Assembly (NCBI GenBank): GCA_963682055.1
Contig: OY821744.1
Location: 25,954,967-26,018,966, forward strand
DNA: 64,000 nucleotides
Origin: Primula veris
Lineage: Eukaryota; Streptophyta; Magnoliopsida; Ericales; Primulaceae
Direction of reading: 5' to 3'
Numbering within the stretch: the stretch's first letter is position 1; each line of letters begins with the position of its first letter. Both the position numbers and the translations under genes were made by a program. Positions 47,401 through 60,506 of the stretch are shown here, piece after piece. The notes below the pieces were generated by a model that ran no database searches, was not told the origin of the DNA, and saw only the letters and a list, made by a program, of their open reading frames with translations.

Positions 47401-48728
47401 AACATGGGTATAGAGTCTATAGACTGTAGACGTCCAATAATTTTTTTAAGGAAAATATAATGGTTGTTCATGTAACTCATTAGTAACATGATTCAGAACT
47501 TGGTCAAGATTTTTAAGAATGTTGAAGATTTGTATACGCTATTGTATATGATTTTATATTCAACATTTTATCAAAAATAATGGAGCTACTTCTACCTTCT
47601 ATTTTTACTCTAAAAACAAATTAGGCCAACGAGAACAGATGGAGAAATTAACCATCAAATTATGAAGTCCTGCAATTTCAACATAAACAAGCAGACGGGT
47701 GATCCATTCTGGCCAAATTCGAATATCTCAAAGTGCATTACCGAACCGAACGCAAGGGTTTCACACTAAATCAAAATGTATTAATTCTACATGTCTATGA
47801 TACCAAACCTTTGACTGGCTATGTTTTTTGAACATTACTCATTTACAAGTAGCTTCCACAGCTAAACTCTTCACTGCTCCATTACAAGGGTCACCAAATT
47901 TAGCAACCGAGACTCCAATGCTACAACTCTTTTTCCCAACACACTCCTGTTCAAAAGAAACTGTGTTGTCAAAACAAAATTCTTGAAAAAAACAGTCGAC
48001 AAACATTTTTTTTGAAAACCAGACAGATAAAAACGAGAAGCAATAAAATTAAACCAAAGTCAAAAGTGTAAAAACTAAACACCTTCGTAACAATAGACGT
48101 CGCATTGGGGTTATTACAACTGCCATGGCTAAAACTGCCACAAGTCCCTTGAGGATTCCCAAAGCTTGAAAACTTGATCGATGAAATAACTTGGTTTCGA
48201 GAAGGGCATTCAAGCAACAGTGTAGGCTCGGATTCGATTTCATTATTTTGTTGTGGATACCACATATCTACATATCGTGGGTTGTCCTCTGAGACAAATG
48301 CGCAAATACTAGCTATATGCCTCGTTGCAATACATATCTGTGTTGGATCCCCACCCATTTCCTCGAAAACAACTAATGTGTTCCTGGTTTGTTTTAGCCA
48401 TGACCGTGGAACATGGTAACTGCAAGTTAAGCGAAAATACAAAAATGATGGATCAAAGCTTATTTCCCAGAATGTTCATGATTTATCTAGATGTTTACTG
48501 CTGAAAACATTGGACGTTCGCTTTTCTTGGGCTCCTAGCCCAAGTTATGTTTGTTTGTCTTTCAATTGCATTATCAAAAGAAAATGAGATATTGGAGGTT
48601 AGTTATTTTCATGAGCACCTACCATTAGGTGTAGTGTTCTGGTATTTAAATAAGATTATGTCTTTATTATGTCTGCTTTTCTCTCATTGCCTTAACATTC
48701 TTTTCGCTTGGCCTGGTTTCTCTCTAAT

Positions 48729-48806
48729 GGATCACGAAAACAAGCATGATTGAACGGATCACGAAAACAAGCATGATTGAACGGATCACGAAAACAGGCA
48801 TGATTG
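48729..48806. repeat. 27-bp tandem repeat x ~2.9 in BGAL copy 2 intron 17
   Basis: Units GGATCACGAAAACAAGCATG+ATTGAAC at 48729-48755, 48756-48782 and a partial third to about 48806 (one A/G change). Confidence 0.92.
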
Positions 48807-51770
48807 TCAAACATTCAAGTATCTTGTGTAGTTTTATACTTTTATATGTACTATTGTGCACCAATAGTATATATAGTCATTTGTCATGTGTAAGCCCAAT
48901 GATGTAGATGAAACATTACAGAGATGGACCAGATGGTGGTGCGATATATGAACTTACAATTGTTGTGTTGCTTTTCCGCAATTCCGAAGGCATTTGTGGG
49001 GTTCATAATTGCCTTTATAATCACACGTATCCGTGCAACCAGTATCGGCGACTATGTAATTTTGCCAATAACGCCCAATGCTTTGTCCATTTATCCAGAT
49101 CATACCTTTTCCGAGCCCTGTGAGGTCTAACGCAACCGGGTCTGTGCCAGATGGGGTGTCAAATGTTGTCTGCAGAACAAAAAATTGTAAACATAATTCT
49201 TCAGCTAGCTGTCCAGCTCTATCTTCCATCCAAAGAAGAAAAAAAAAACAGCATAAACATTAGTTGTCACTGAATTTATTTACATGAAAATTTGTTACTT
49301 CCTGAACCAAAATACGAGTTAATACAAAAGGTTGTAGCAACATTCCATCGGAAAAAGAAGAAAACATCTAGCAGTATCAATTTTTGAGTCCTGTAGATAG
49401 AGGCTACTCAAGAGAGATTGATCTCCTTGTTACTATTTGTTGAAGGAATAAGAAGGGATTAAGTCGACTTGACCAATATTTCTGAAAAGTGGCATAATTA
49501 TGATGAAATATAACCAGAAGCACAAGCGAAATACAAGGTTCTATCTGGTTTCATTTTAAGAATTCACATACTCCAATATTTTGTTTCTACTGCAAAGAAT
49601 AAAATTTGAAATTTTCATCTATTAGAGGATCCATTCCCTGTATCGCAGTTTCCAGTACTGCTTTTTATTTCACTACCAGTAAACTGGTTATTAAGTTAAT
49701 CGGACAACAATTGAACAGTCTGATTATAGAATTATTACCTTATACCAGGTTAATGGTTGGTTCTTAGGTAATTCTTGGCCAGGTAACCAAATCAAAGGAC
49801 CTTGTTTTCCATTCTCCTGAACTTTCCCTGAAGATGCTCCATTGGAGAGGCCTAGTTCTTCACCTTTTAGTCCAATCTACACAAGACAAGACCGTAAAAG
49901 GAAAATAATATAAAACGTGACAGTTAATATTGCTTTTTGACAAGTAATTCTTACCCAAAAATGATATCCATTTTTTCTTGAACTTGTAATATGCCTTAAA
50001 GTGCTGTGAAAATTAGAAGGTGAAAAAAAAATTATACCTGATTTGTCCACAGTTTTGTAGTCAGATCAAGAGAGCCACCACCAGAATATAGGTATATGGG
50101 ACCAGCAAGACCCGCAGGTAACATTTCAAAGTGTGCTCCATAGTTCTGAATAATTGTTACAATGTTTCATTCGCCCGCCAGACATAAATACAACTAATTC
50201 TGTATAGTTATAAATAAATGTTAAATATGTGACAGTGTACGACATAGTTCTGATGAATGAATATTACCGTGGTGTAAGTACAATAAACTTTTATATTTTA
50301 GAACTGTTGTTGCTTTTCTCAGGTGCTTATAGAAGCACCCAGGATTGCATTAATTTTTTTTTGTATTACTGCCTAGTCTGCTTTTGAAAATTCTAAAAAA
50401 TTGTTAACCAGAAGCTTTAATACCTCCAAAGCACTTTTCAAGAAATAGCAATAACGCCAAGTTCAATCTTATACTACGGAAAATGAGATCTCAGTCAAAA
50501 AGTTTAAACCTGTAGTCCCACTGTATAACTCAAGAGATCGATACTGTTCTTTCCTTTGACAAACGTGATGGGAACATCAACAAGAAACTCCCGCTTGCTG
50601 TTGGCTCCCTTTCCACTTCCTGTAAAATTGAAAATTTCATTTCCATTATGCACAAAGTTTTATTCAAAAAGTAAAGACAACCAAAAGTTTAAATCAACAA
50701 AGTACTTTATAATTATGGGGATACTTCAAATAAAACCCAATGAACTAGAAACATCTAGATTGTTCACTGCTGTTTTGTTAGGCTTAAATACTTACTGGAA
50801 AACATGTATGATCTAGATTGCTCTTGCGGAAAGCTAAAAGTAAAACAAGTATACACCTTTTTAACAAACAATCCATTTTAAAACTACTTCCTTGACAGCA
50901 TTTTAGGACCTATCTGTTGGCCAAGATGCACAAGAGTGGTGGTTTGGGCTTGTTCAAAATGTTTTCCTCTTAATGCCGAAGTAAAATTCAACCAAACTCT
51001 GTCTTTTGAAATTAAACAAACTAAGTTATGAGATTCAAATAAAGACAAGTACAGCAATGACTCAAAGGAAATAAGTCCTTCAATATTTATTTTTATATCC
51101 TGATACAAATTGATCTTCATAGAGCTACAAGTTCAATGTTTGTCATCCTCATAGAATTACTTAAATCTTAATCCTGAGCATGATGAACTTATTTTTAATT
51201 TATAGTTTATTCTGTAACTGATATCAAGAATACAAGCATTTAGTTAGCAGTATCACCTGCAAGCTTGCCATTGACAAAAGCGAGAAGGGCGTGGCCCTTT
51301 GATTCCACGTGAAGAGTAGTCTGAGTTAAGTTTTGGAGAAAAGGTTCATTTCCTTCAATCTTAATACTGAAAAGGTAATCAGCTATAGTGAGTAAAATGT
51401 TTTATTATTAAAAATAATGCATAATTATTGCTAATAGAACAAACAATTTACCTGACTGAGTACCAAAAATAGTCGGATTCATCCATTGTAGTACTTATTT
51501 GCTCTAATAACTTGGGATGCGCAACCGATTTGTTACTTGAGATACCAATAGGTTCACAAAAATAGCTCCAGCTTTTGAACGCTTTAGGAGCGTCAAAATT
51601 ATTCTTTTCAGAAAATGGACCAATAAACTTGGCTTTTGCAGACACAGAATTGACCTGTAAGCAAGAATAATATGTACATTCGGCCATACTTTTTAAATAA
51701 AATTAAAGGTACAATTCTTTCAGAACGGGCTAACCTTTGCAGTATTAAACACTACATTTTTGCAGTCGGG

Positions 51771-51773
51771 TCA
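51771..51773 (-). other. Premature TGA stop in BGAL copy 2 exon 11
   Basis: The minus-strand reading is ATT-TGA-CCC-GAC-TGC, where copy 1 has ATT-TTA-CCC-GAT-TGC (SILPDC). One T-to-G change (TTA to TGA) explains it; frames before and after are unchanged. Confidence 0.9.
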
Positions 51774-54700
51774 AATGCTCACTGACCATGCTGGTAAATG
51801 ATACGTATTGTTATTGAAGTTCACGAATGCGTCAGATTTTTCATTTACATTCGCAAGAAAAGCTGCACACAAACCAGACTTCGTTCCATATACACCGACC
51901 TACAATGGAAAATATAAACGTGGCATCTCAAATAAAACATTGCAATAGTCATGAAAAGTCTAGATTGTCAAAAGTCCAATTTTAGTACCGACAAAATCTA
52001 CTCTCTTTAGACCGGATTAAAATAAGGTCATCGGTAAAAGAATTACTAGAAGAAAGCAGAAAACATATCATAGGTCCAAAGCTAATAGACCGATCATCAA
52101 ATGGCATCAAAATCCAAAACCCGTTTAACTTAAGTTTTCATATCCAAAGGGGACAGATTATTCAACCGATAGAGGTCCACAGTCTATATAAAGACAGGAA
52201 CCAGAAAAAATAATCAATGAAGTGATTATTGGCTGACGGGTTCAGAAAGTGCAGAAAAACAACTTAATCTTTAAAGGAGACCACGTAAAGGATGTCTTTT
52301 TATGTAGTGAACTTTCTAAAAATTGTACTTATAGCCTCCAGTTCGGCCCTTTGATAAATCACACGGACTATCACTATTGTTGTCGAAACACTACCTATAA
52401 GAACATTTAGCGCATTTAGAAGAAAAATAATTTTAAATTGATTAAGACAGCAGATTGCAGGATTACCTCCAAATTTGTTCCAAGAGCAGTGATTATAGGA
52501 TCAGTAGCCACAATTGCAGGCTCACAAAGCTTTATTGCCTTATGAAGATCTTTCAAGTGTCCCCACATAGGTTGGTTTAAAAGTCCTGTAAAAGCTCTAT
52601 AAATATGGAAACATGTTTCGACCAGTGGAAAAAATATATTGCATGAGGATACATACGAGATACGACTTAGGACTGATTTCATGGTCCAGGTACAAAAAGT
52701 GTTTTGGTTACAGTAACAGATAGCAACTAGATATACAATGATATAAAAAAAGAGTTGTACCATATTCATCAATCGGAGCACCATAGTCATAAGTTGTGGG
52801 AATAAAGGGTCCGCCACTACTTCGTCCAAAGTTAGTCCCACCATGATACTAAATATAATTCAAAAACATGTGTTACAAGTATAAATTTCATATTTAGTTC
52901 GATGCGACCTGGTAGTATACTAGTATATATAAAAAAATTACCATATAATAATTTGACATAGTCCCTCCCCGTTGAAAAAAGCGAGCTACGGCAAAAGCAA
53001 GGTCTTCAACGGGTCTATATGGCACTGCTTCACCCCAGAAGGTATTCCTAATAATGGAGGAATGTCAAAATGATGATTTGGAGTATTTAAAAAGGCATCA
53101 AATCATGGAAATAAACAAAGAATCATCAAGAAATCTCACCATCCGCTCCAACATTCCGTCCATATTCTTGGTTTGTTAGGAGAATTGGGTTTGAACTTGT
53201 TATCTTGGTCACAGTAGTAATCGTTGCAAGTGTTAATCTGTAATGTTCAAGAATTTCCTTTAGATGGAATTATCTCAATCAAGTGAAAGAAGTGCAGGGT
53301 TTATATAAGTTACCATAGGATCAGGAGCATCATTTTGCCGGCACATCACCCAAGGCACTCCTGTATCTAATGAATTGGCCATATTTGCCGCCCATTCCAT
53401 GTAAGGTTTTCCTCCAGCTTTAAAGTCCAGTTGAATATTTCCATATTCATTTTCAATCTAATATTCACGTCAACATAAGTTTAATCGCCTTTGTCTTAGA
53501 GTTATATCTCTATGGAAGATATGTTACATTACTAGCACAAGCATCAATTTGGTAAATTTTAACTATACAACCCACAATTTTATGTCAAGGAGAAAGGGGT
53601 ATGCATGTCGATACTGAAAACAGGCAATTTTGCATGGATTATTCTACGCATATTATGTTTGAGATTGGAAATCAAACCTGAGATAAGATGATGGGTCCAC
53701 CCTGGGATGCAAATAAATTCTCTATTTTCATCATATTCACAATGAGGGTAGTAAATCGCTGCATTTCCGCCTAGCATACGTAGGAGACATTTGAGTGGTT
53801 ATAAAATAAGTTTATTGTGTATACAAAATTAAACCAAAAAATATATGAATATAATTACCAACTCGAAATGTAGTTCTAAGAAGTAATACCTTGAACGGCT
53901 CATTGCTGGTCCGAAACTCAATTTGCGGTAAAAAATGCAACCAAACAGGAAAACCGCTGTCAGTATAGCAAAGAAATGTATAAGGATATTCTGGTCCATA
54001 TAAGCTGCAATTTAACATTTTACCGCAAGTACTATGAAATATTTACCCAAAGTTCCACTCAGAGCAGATGTAGGGACCAATGCGGAGAAAAGCGTATAAA
54101 CCAGCTTCGGCTACCAACTTAATAAAACGAACTAAATCTTTTTGTCCTGTAAAATCATACTGCACATACATATACATTGTTGTTAATTACACCAGTCTAC
54201 TTCATTTCATAGCTTATGAATTATTGAATCATAGATGATGTTTCTTTGGTAAGAAATAATGACTAAAATTGTTCTTTTGATTATCAAACTACGACTTCAT
54301 AAACATACCGGAGTAAATTCAGATATGGGAAATATTACTAAAAGGGATTAATGGATTTTGTTTTTCCAATTACAAAAATTGTTATTATGATTGATGGGAA
54401 AAATCATTTTCCTGGTCCTTGTTATGAAACACCCGCATCCACATTCCACATCGGCATGAATACAATGTAAGCCAAACAGAGCTTTTTAGGAACACATTTT
54501 GTTCTATTTACCCGTTTATCTAACAAATTTATGCAAATGGAAAAGTTTGTTCATGGAACAAGTCCATAGTAACATTTAAGGTAAAATTAGCCACAGCGTA
54601 AAACATTCACGGAGGAACAATTCTCACTGAAATGCTTAGAATATCTTTCTTTATCATGTACACTTTGAAGGGTAAAATTATCGCCAGGCCCTCTATGGAC

Positions 54701-55057
54701 GACATGTTGGTCTTAGTTCAGGTTTCATTGGATTTGGGTCACACTAATAGCTCAGATCTCATGTTCTGAACAACATAATTATCTTTTAGCTTTTTTCTGG
54801 TCTTTGTTTAGTTTTTGTGGCGACTCAACCATACAATACGTTTAATATCAGCAAGTTAGAATCCTGCATATACAGCGTGCTGTTTTGACTCCGTTTATCA
54901 ACAGTTTTTCTGGTCAAAATCATAAATAAAAAAAACCGTTTCAAAAATCAAGCTTTTTTATTTTTAGATTTTTTAGCTTTTTTGGCCTAGAAATGTGATT
55001 TATAAAAGCTAAATAATCTGACTGTCCAGACACGTGTTGATTTTTAAAATAAAAAAT

Positions 55058-55418
55058 CTGGAAATCACCTGAAAAAATCTGTTGCCCAATCTTCACTGGA
55101 ATAAATATTTCTAATTTATTTTTCAATTTTTTTGTGAAATAGAAGTTCTACCGACGAAAAAAGGAAAAAAATAATAATTTGGGAATCACCCGAAAAAATC
55201 TGTTGCCCAATCTTCGCTGGAATAAATATTTCTAATTTATTTTTCCATTTTTTTGTGAAATAGAGGTTCTACCGACGAAAAAAGGAAAAATAATAATAAT
55301 CTGGAAATCACCCGAAAAAATCTGTTGCCCAATCTTCGCTGGAATAAATATTTCTAATTTTTTTTTCCATATTTTTTTTTTTGTGAAATAGAGGTTCTAC
55401 CGACGAAAAAAAAGAAGA
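55058..55418. repeat. ~121-bp tandem triplication in BGAL copy 2 intron 2
   Basis: Three units beginning at about 55058, 55178 and 55301, each with GGAATCACC/GGAAATCACC, TGAAAAAATCTGTTGCCCAA, GGAATAAATATTTCTAATTT and GAGGTTCTACCGACGAAAAA. Units 2 and 3 are closer to each other than to unit 1. It sits next to exon 2. Confidence 0.92.
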
Positions 55419-56248
55419 GGTTCTGCCTTCTTATAGACTCTATTTTTACTCTTTTATGGGGTATGCTGTTATCAAATACTTTCTTTAAACAGCCACCTGA
55501 CACATTTTTTTTTTAAACCTGGTATCGAATAGGCTCGTGCAAATTCCAGAAAACATAGGTCTCGATGACGTCTAGTCCTCCCTCTTTGGCCTTCTGAATC
55601 AGCTCCGGCCACATCTGCACACGATTTTTCAAATACTTTCTTAAACAGACATATGACACATTAAACTTCAGTTTTTCGAAACACAGACACTAAAATGTTT
55701 CAATTCAAACTTTGAGACAAGATAGAACTTTTGTTAAAAGTATTGGGACCGTTAGTGTAATTAGTTCCAACAGGAGGGCACTATTACTGCTAGACTGATT
55801 ACTGTTACGTTTATCCACAAATTTTCACTATTTTTTTTTACCTAATCTTTGTGCTCATATTTCAATAATTGATTATTTTTTTTAATTCGTAATATCGCAG
55901 CTCTAGCACTGTAATGCTAAAGTATATAGCAAGTATAAATTACTCGAGAAATATAATGACATATACATATAGACAATGAGAAAAGGAAAAGGAGAGCTGA
56001 CATCTGGAGTGCTGCGAGGGTAATGAATGGAGCCTGAGATTAACGTCCGACGCTGACCGTCGATAACTATTGCTCTATGATCATAAGTCACATTGGTCTC
56101 AAACGATGTTGTTGCTACGGAACCTAGTGCCAAAGCGCATAAAATCAAAATATGACTCACCCTCATAGCCTAGTATGTCTACCAAAACGAACTTCCTTGA
56201 CAAACAGTTATTTTTACGGGAAGATAATAGGCTTTCGTGTGATGGGGC

Positions 56249-56254
56249 TTTATA
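56249..56254 (-). promoter_or_regulatory. Possible TATA box of BGAL copy 2
   Basis: TATAAA on the minus strand about 83 bp upstream of the ATG at 56166. A second candidate (TATATA near 56373) exists further out. Weak, position-based evidence. Confidence 0.25.
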
Positions 56255-56461
56255 CTTTTATTGAGCAAGGATATTGTAATATACAACAACTGAAAAAAAT
56301 GAGCTTAGGTGACGGAAGTGAGTGGGATAGGGATCCCCACAATTATATTTACTATTATCAATGTTTGTCAATATATAGAGTTTGTTACAAGATGCTAGTT
56401 AAGTTCAAAAAGAAATACTAGTTGAATGTAGTGTAGAAGAGCTATATACGCAACGTTTTTA

Positions 56462-56573
56462 ACCAGTTATGTGCTAAATTATTTGCAGGAAGCAAAAACA
56501 TTTATGTGCTAAATCATTGGCAAGAAGCAAAAAAAGAAAACGTTTATGTGCTGAATCATTTGTAGGAAGCAAA
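56462..56573. repeat. Short tandem repeats (~35-42 bp x3) upstream of BGAL copy 2
   Basis: Three units with TTATGTGCTAAATCATT, GCAGGAAGCAAA/GCAAGAAGCAAA and spacer differences. Located about 300-400 bp upstream of the start codon. Confidence 0.75.
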
Positions 56574-57334
56574 TTCATATAAGCACTACTTCACAAAGGG
56601 AGATTTTGGTACATCAATGTATTTAGATTACCAGAGTGGTGTATTCATTTAGATTTAAAAAAATGCAAAAACTCGTCCTGTTGTCGTATTTAGTTTGGAA
56701 TTGCTCGTTTTAGTGATTCCCCATGAATTGATATATTTATGATGTCAGTACAACTTTACATTATAACAATCAAAACCGACTAAAAATAAATCAGTTAGGA
56801 ATATGCGTCACGTTTTATTCTTTTCCTTCTTTCGGCGGAGTATTTCCATGGGAAATTTCCCAAAACATCCTCAAGGTTTTATCATTTATCAATTTAGATC
56901 ACCCAGACTTTATCCTTGAAATTTTTACAAGTTATTAAAGTTGGTCCTTTTTGCCGTATTTGGACCATTTTGCCCTTATCTTGCCTTTTTCGCAAATAAA
57001 ACTACATTATGATTGGTTAATATAAAAATTAAGTATTTATAGAAATGTAAAGAAATACTACTATAAAATTAGGTAAACATTGGATCAGTTACCTTCATTT
57101 TTTCTAGTCCATTTACCAAAATAGGTATATTTTCAATGTTCTGCCAGAATAAGCCTCTTTACAACATTGCCCTCTTCAGAGGTATGTTTATTTCAACTAC
57201 CCAGTCTCAGTGGCCAGTTTTCCATCTTAGATAGAATGATGTATATATTTTTGCTTGAAGTTCGCTCAAAATGGCGAGTTTGCGGCAACTTGGTTCTTGT
57301 AATCAGTTTGCGTGAAATGGCCATTGGAAAAACG

Positions 57335-57365
<31 letters not shown>

Positions 57366-58017
57366 TACTCGGCATTCAAAATGGCGATCCATATATAAAT
57401 TTTAGTCTGTTGAATAGTTATGTGAACATGCTTATACCAGCAACCTTTTTCGTACTCGATTCAGAATATTCACAAGTCACAACATATTTCCATTCGTCCT
57501 ACCGTAATGGCTGGTAAGAGTTTCTGCTTTAACTCGGTTGTCGTATTTTCGCTCTAATGCCGAGGTGGGCTAGTCCAACTGTTTAACAACTGATTGACTC
57601 GCTAATTAAAGAAAAAGGAGCGATGCCATGAATTCTATCTGAAAACCACTGTTACTTGCAATAATAGTTTATATACTTTATACGACTGCGAAATCCTCTA
57701 GAGGTAGTCTCTGAGCATTGGGTTGGGAGACTATACATAAATTTAAAACATTCGTAAAAATTTAAATCTATTTGCACGAGCAAGCAAATAACCTGGAGCA
57801 AGGACATTTTTACTAACTAGACATGTCTATCACAGTAAACAGCATACATGCCTCAAGTCTCAACCAAAGCTCGATACGCCAATGTACATACCCTATTTCC
57901 CAAAACCACATTTGATCAGAAACACCGACACTAATTTCCTCAACAAACAAATATAAACCCAAGTAACGTAGCTGGTAAAAAAAGGGCAATTCTAAACTGA
58001 AATTGAGAAAACCCGCA

Positions 58018-60466
58018 TTACTTCAAAGTGAGATCACACTCCAGATTCATGGCACCAGTAAAACGCACAAGTGTCTTAGTCTTATTCCTCGCCTTGCGTT
58101 TAAACACAAAAGGACTGCTTGTCACCCCACTCCCTCCTCCCCCTCCCGAACAGCAAGCAGACTTAGCACTCCCAAAACCATCTCCCAAATTAGTCGCATT
58201 TTTCATAGCTGCAATGTTTCTCTTCTTCTCCTTCTTTTTCTTCACCAAAACTGAAGATGATGAGGTGCCGATAGATAGTTTGGTGCTGACTGGGTGATCA
58301 GTTAGGGTAGGGAAGTTGTAGTTTGAGAAGTTGACCATCTGGATAGAGGTGGTACAACATTCCTGCCATTTCAGCTCCACTAAGTCCTTCACAACATCAC
58401 CAATACATATAAACGCATTCGCTGATATGCGTTCGTCTTTCAGTGTCGACCTTTTTGGCTCCATTAGCTCAATCGACTCAACCGCTTCCCTCAAGATGCT
58501 CTGTTACAAAAATAATTTATGTATATTCAAAAATTCATGAATTAGTCAAATAATCTGCAGATTTTACACTACCAACTAGGCAATCAAATAAACCACCATT
58601 TGTCAGATTGTTATTCCAATATACTAAAACATAATTAAATCCGTATCTACATGAAGCTAACAATCCATGAGCTCTAACTCAAACAATTGTTGGCGTTCAT
58701 ATAAGCAAGTTCCTTTGAAATAGTAATATTTTTCTCGTCTGAGACTCTGAATCCTAAAAACCATATGGAGTCACCCATTTGTAACTTTTTTTAAAAATCT
58801 TTTTTGGTATAATAACCGACTTTGAACATTTTATGATTCTTAGTAGGAGGGAAATGCAAAAGTAAGCTAACTTTTTGTAAAATATGGGGATCGTGTTGGC
58901 CTATTTCAAAATTTGAGATGAGTAACGTAGGATTTTAAAGTACAGGAACCAATTAGAGATTTGATAAACTACAAGGATCTTGGTATAATTTATCTGGTGA
59001 ACTGAGTCTATAAAAGAGGGAAGTTAAGGCCTAATCCATAGAAATGCTTTCAAGATTATTCCAAATTCAGAAAAAACAAGATATCCGGCAAAATTAAGAG
59101 GAGAAAATGGTGAATAAGAACGTATTGGATTCGATTGAGCTTATTCAAAATATCAAGTAATTATTACTTTGACGACTACAAATTAATCATGAACAAAATC
59201 CGAAAGTAAGAGAATATTGAGGGTGGAACCTTGGGTTTCTTTCCTTTTGTATACCCATGCATGTGGATGACCTGCACATATACATATATAAAAATCAATG
59301 CATGCGTATAGCAAGAGCACAATACGAAGGCGCACAAGTCGATATAAACAGCTATATACTTATCACTTTAGATGAAGTTCATTAGTAACAATTAAATCAT
59401 TTCTGGTGATATGCACATACAGTTACCGCATGTTGAGTCAGAAAAAGGAGACAATTAGTTCGTAAAGCAATTAATTTGCAGTGAAATAAAATCGAAGTCA
59501 GTGACTGAATAAGTCGTATTTGCAGTGGTACAAAGCCCATACATATACAAATACGCAATTGGTAGGCGTACATTGGCTCAAAATGCAATAATATATGCAG
59601 GTTCAGAGTATCAAAATTGAAACCCGTAACTAAATAACAAAAATTTGCAGTGATACAAAGATCATATAAATATACACAAATAAATAGAAATCTGAGCGAG
59701 GGAGATGCATCAATTAATTCAAACTTCAATACAATTAAATAACAGGTTAAGAGCATTGAAACCAGTAACCTGAATAACTCATATTTTGCTATGATAAAAT
59801 AGTCATATAACATACAAATACACAGATTGTGAGCAGATTTATTGAGAGAGAGGTAGCAATTAGTTCAAAATTCAATTAAATCGCAATGGAAGTAAATCAA
59901 TTAATCAAAATCAAAGTCCACAACTGACAACTCATAAATTCAGTGATACAAAATATACACATGCACAGAGTTTTGCAGTTAAGTAGTCGAAAACGCTATT
60001 AATTAATTGCAGTGAGAGAATCAAAATTGAAATCCGTAACTGAATAACTCATACTCCTATTTAGCAGTGATACGTACATATACAAATACACACAATGTGT
60101 GTGCAGTTTAAGTGTGAGAGAGAGGTGTCAATTATTTAACGTGTCGAAATGCAATAAAATTGCAGGTTGAGATTATCGAAGTTGAATAGCTCCTATTTTG
60201 ATGTGATAAATTGGTCATTAATAAAAAATATAAAAATTCACAGATTACGAGCAGTTTTAATGAGCGAGTTGTAAATGTGTTTAAAATGCAAATAAATCAG
60301 TTGCAGTGATACGAAGGTCATTTAATATACAAACACAAATTCAATTAGTTTGAAATTCAATTAATCACAATGAGAACAAATCAAAAATAAAAACAATAAT
60401 TTAAGAACTGACTAGTACTTTGCAGTGATACATACATAGTATACAAATACACACAGTGTTTGTCCA

Positions 60467-60506
<40 letters not shown>

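Larger units (their letters stand above)
40897..47838. other. Intergenic between the two tandem beta-galactosidases
   Basis: About 6.9 kb, AT-rich, with no supported gene. It holds the promoter of BGAL copy 1, an ~80-bp tandem array (41340-41768), a hAT-like element (42873-43767), a 43-bp tandem duplication (43787-43872), a foldback element (44160-44450) and a partial duplication at about 45588-45730 (TAATATAATGTTCTTGTTAT twice, 80 bp apart). 45.8-47.8 kb shows nothing recognisable. Confidence 0.6.
47839..56166 (-). pseudogene. Beta-galactosidase, BGAL8-like (copy 2), with an in-frame stop in exon 11
   Basis: The same 19-exon plan as its neighbour (gene order): 56166-56002, 55614-55519, 54159-54047, 53956-53890, 53770-53678, 53457-53314, 53237-53140, 53047-52942, 52848-52761, 52585-52467, 51899-51735, 51654-51452, 51366-51257, 50619-50510, 50145-50038, 49876-49739, 49169-48958, 48419-48083, 47946-47839. 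All splice borders and phases are intact and 12 of the 18 introns separate exons of identical length to copy 1. Reading ignores one TGA (51773-51771) in the SVSI.PDCKNV motif, where the family has Leu. As written, translation ends after 405 residues, keeping the signal peptide and GH35 catalytic part (acid/base E182 in IENEYG; nucleophile E254) but losing the later beta-domains and the SUEL lectin; read through, it would be 859 residues. Other departures from the family: WTEC instead of WTEN beside the nucleophile, DYGAP for DYDAP, and NTFWGEA for FLGWGE. It may be a young pseudogene, a truncated enzyme, or a sequencing error. Confidence 0.82.
56167..58017. other. Intergenic between BGAL copy 2 and the unknown-domain gene
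   Basis: About 1.85 kb holding the BGAL copy 2 promoter, the short tandem repeat at 56462-56573 and a (TA)n microsatellite at about 57339-57365. Open frames across the (TA)n read as (IY)n and are artefacts. No gene is supported. Confidence 0.6.

Noticed and set aside
57167..57517. Open frames crossing a (TA)n microsatellite
   Set aside because: The central (IY)n residues come from the simple repeat and the flanks show no recognisable protein.
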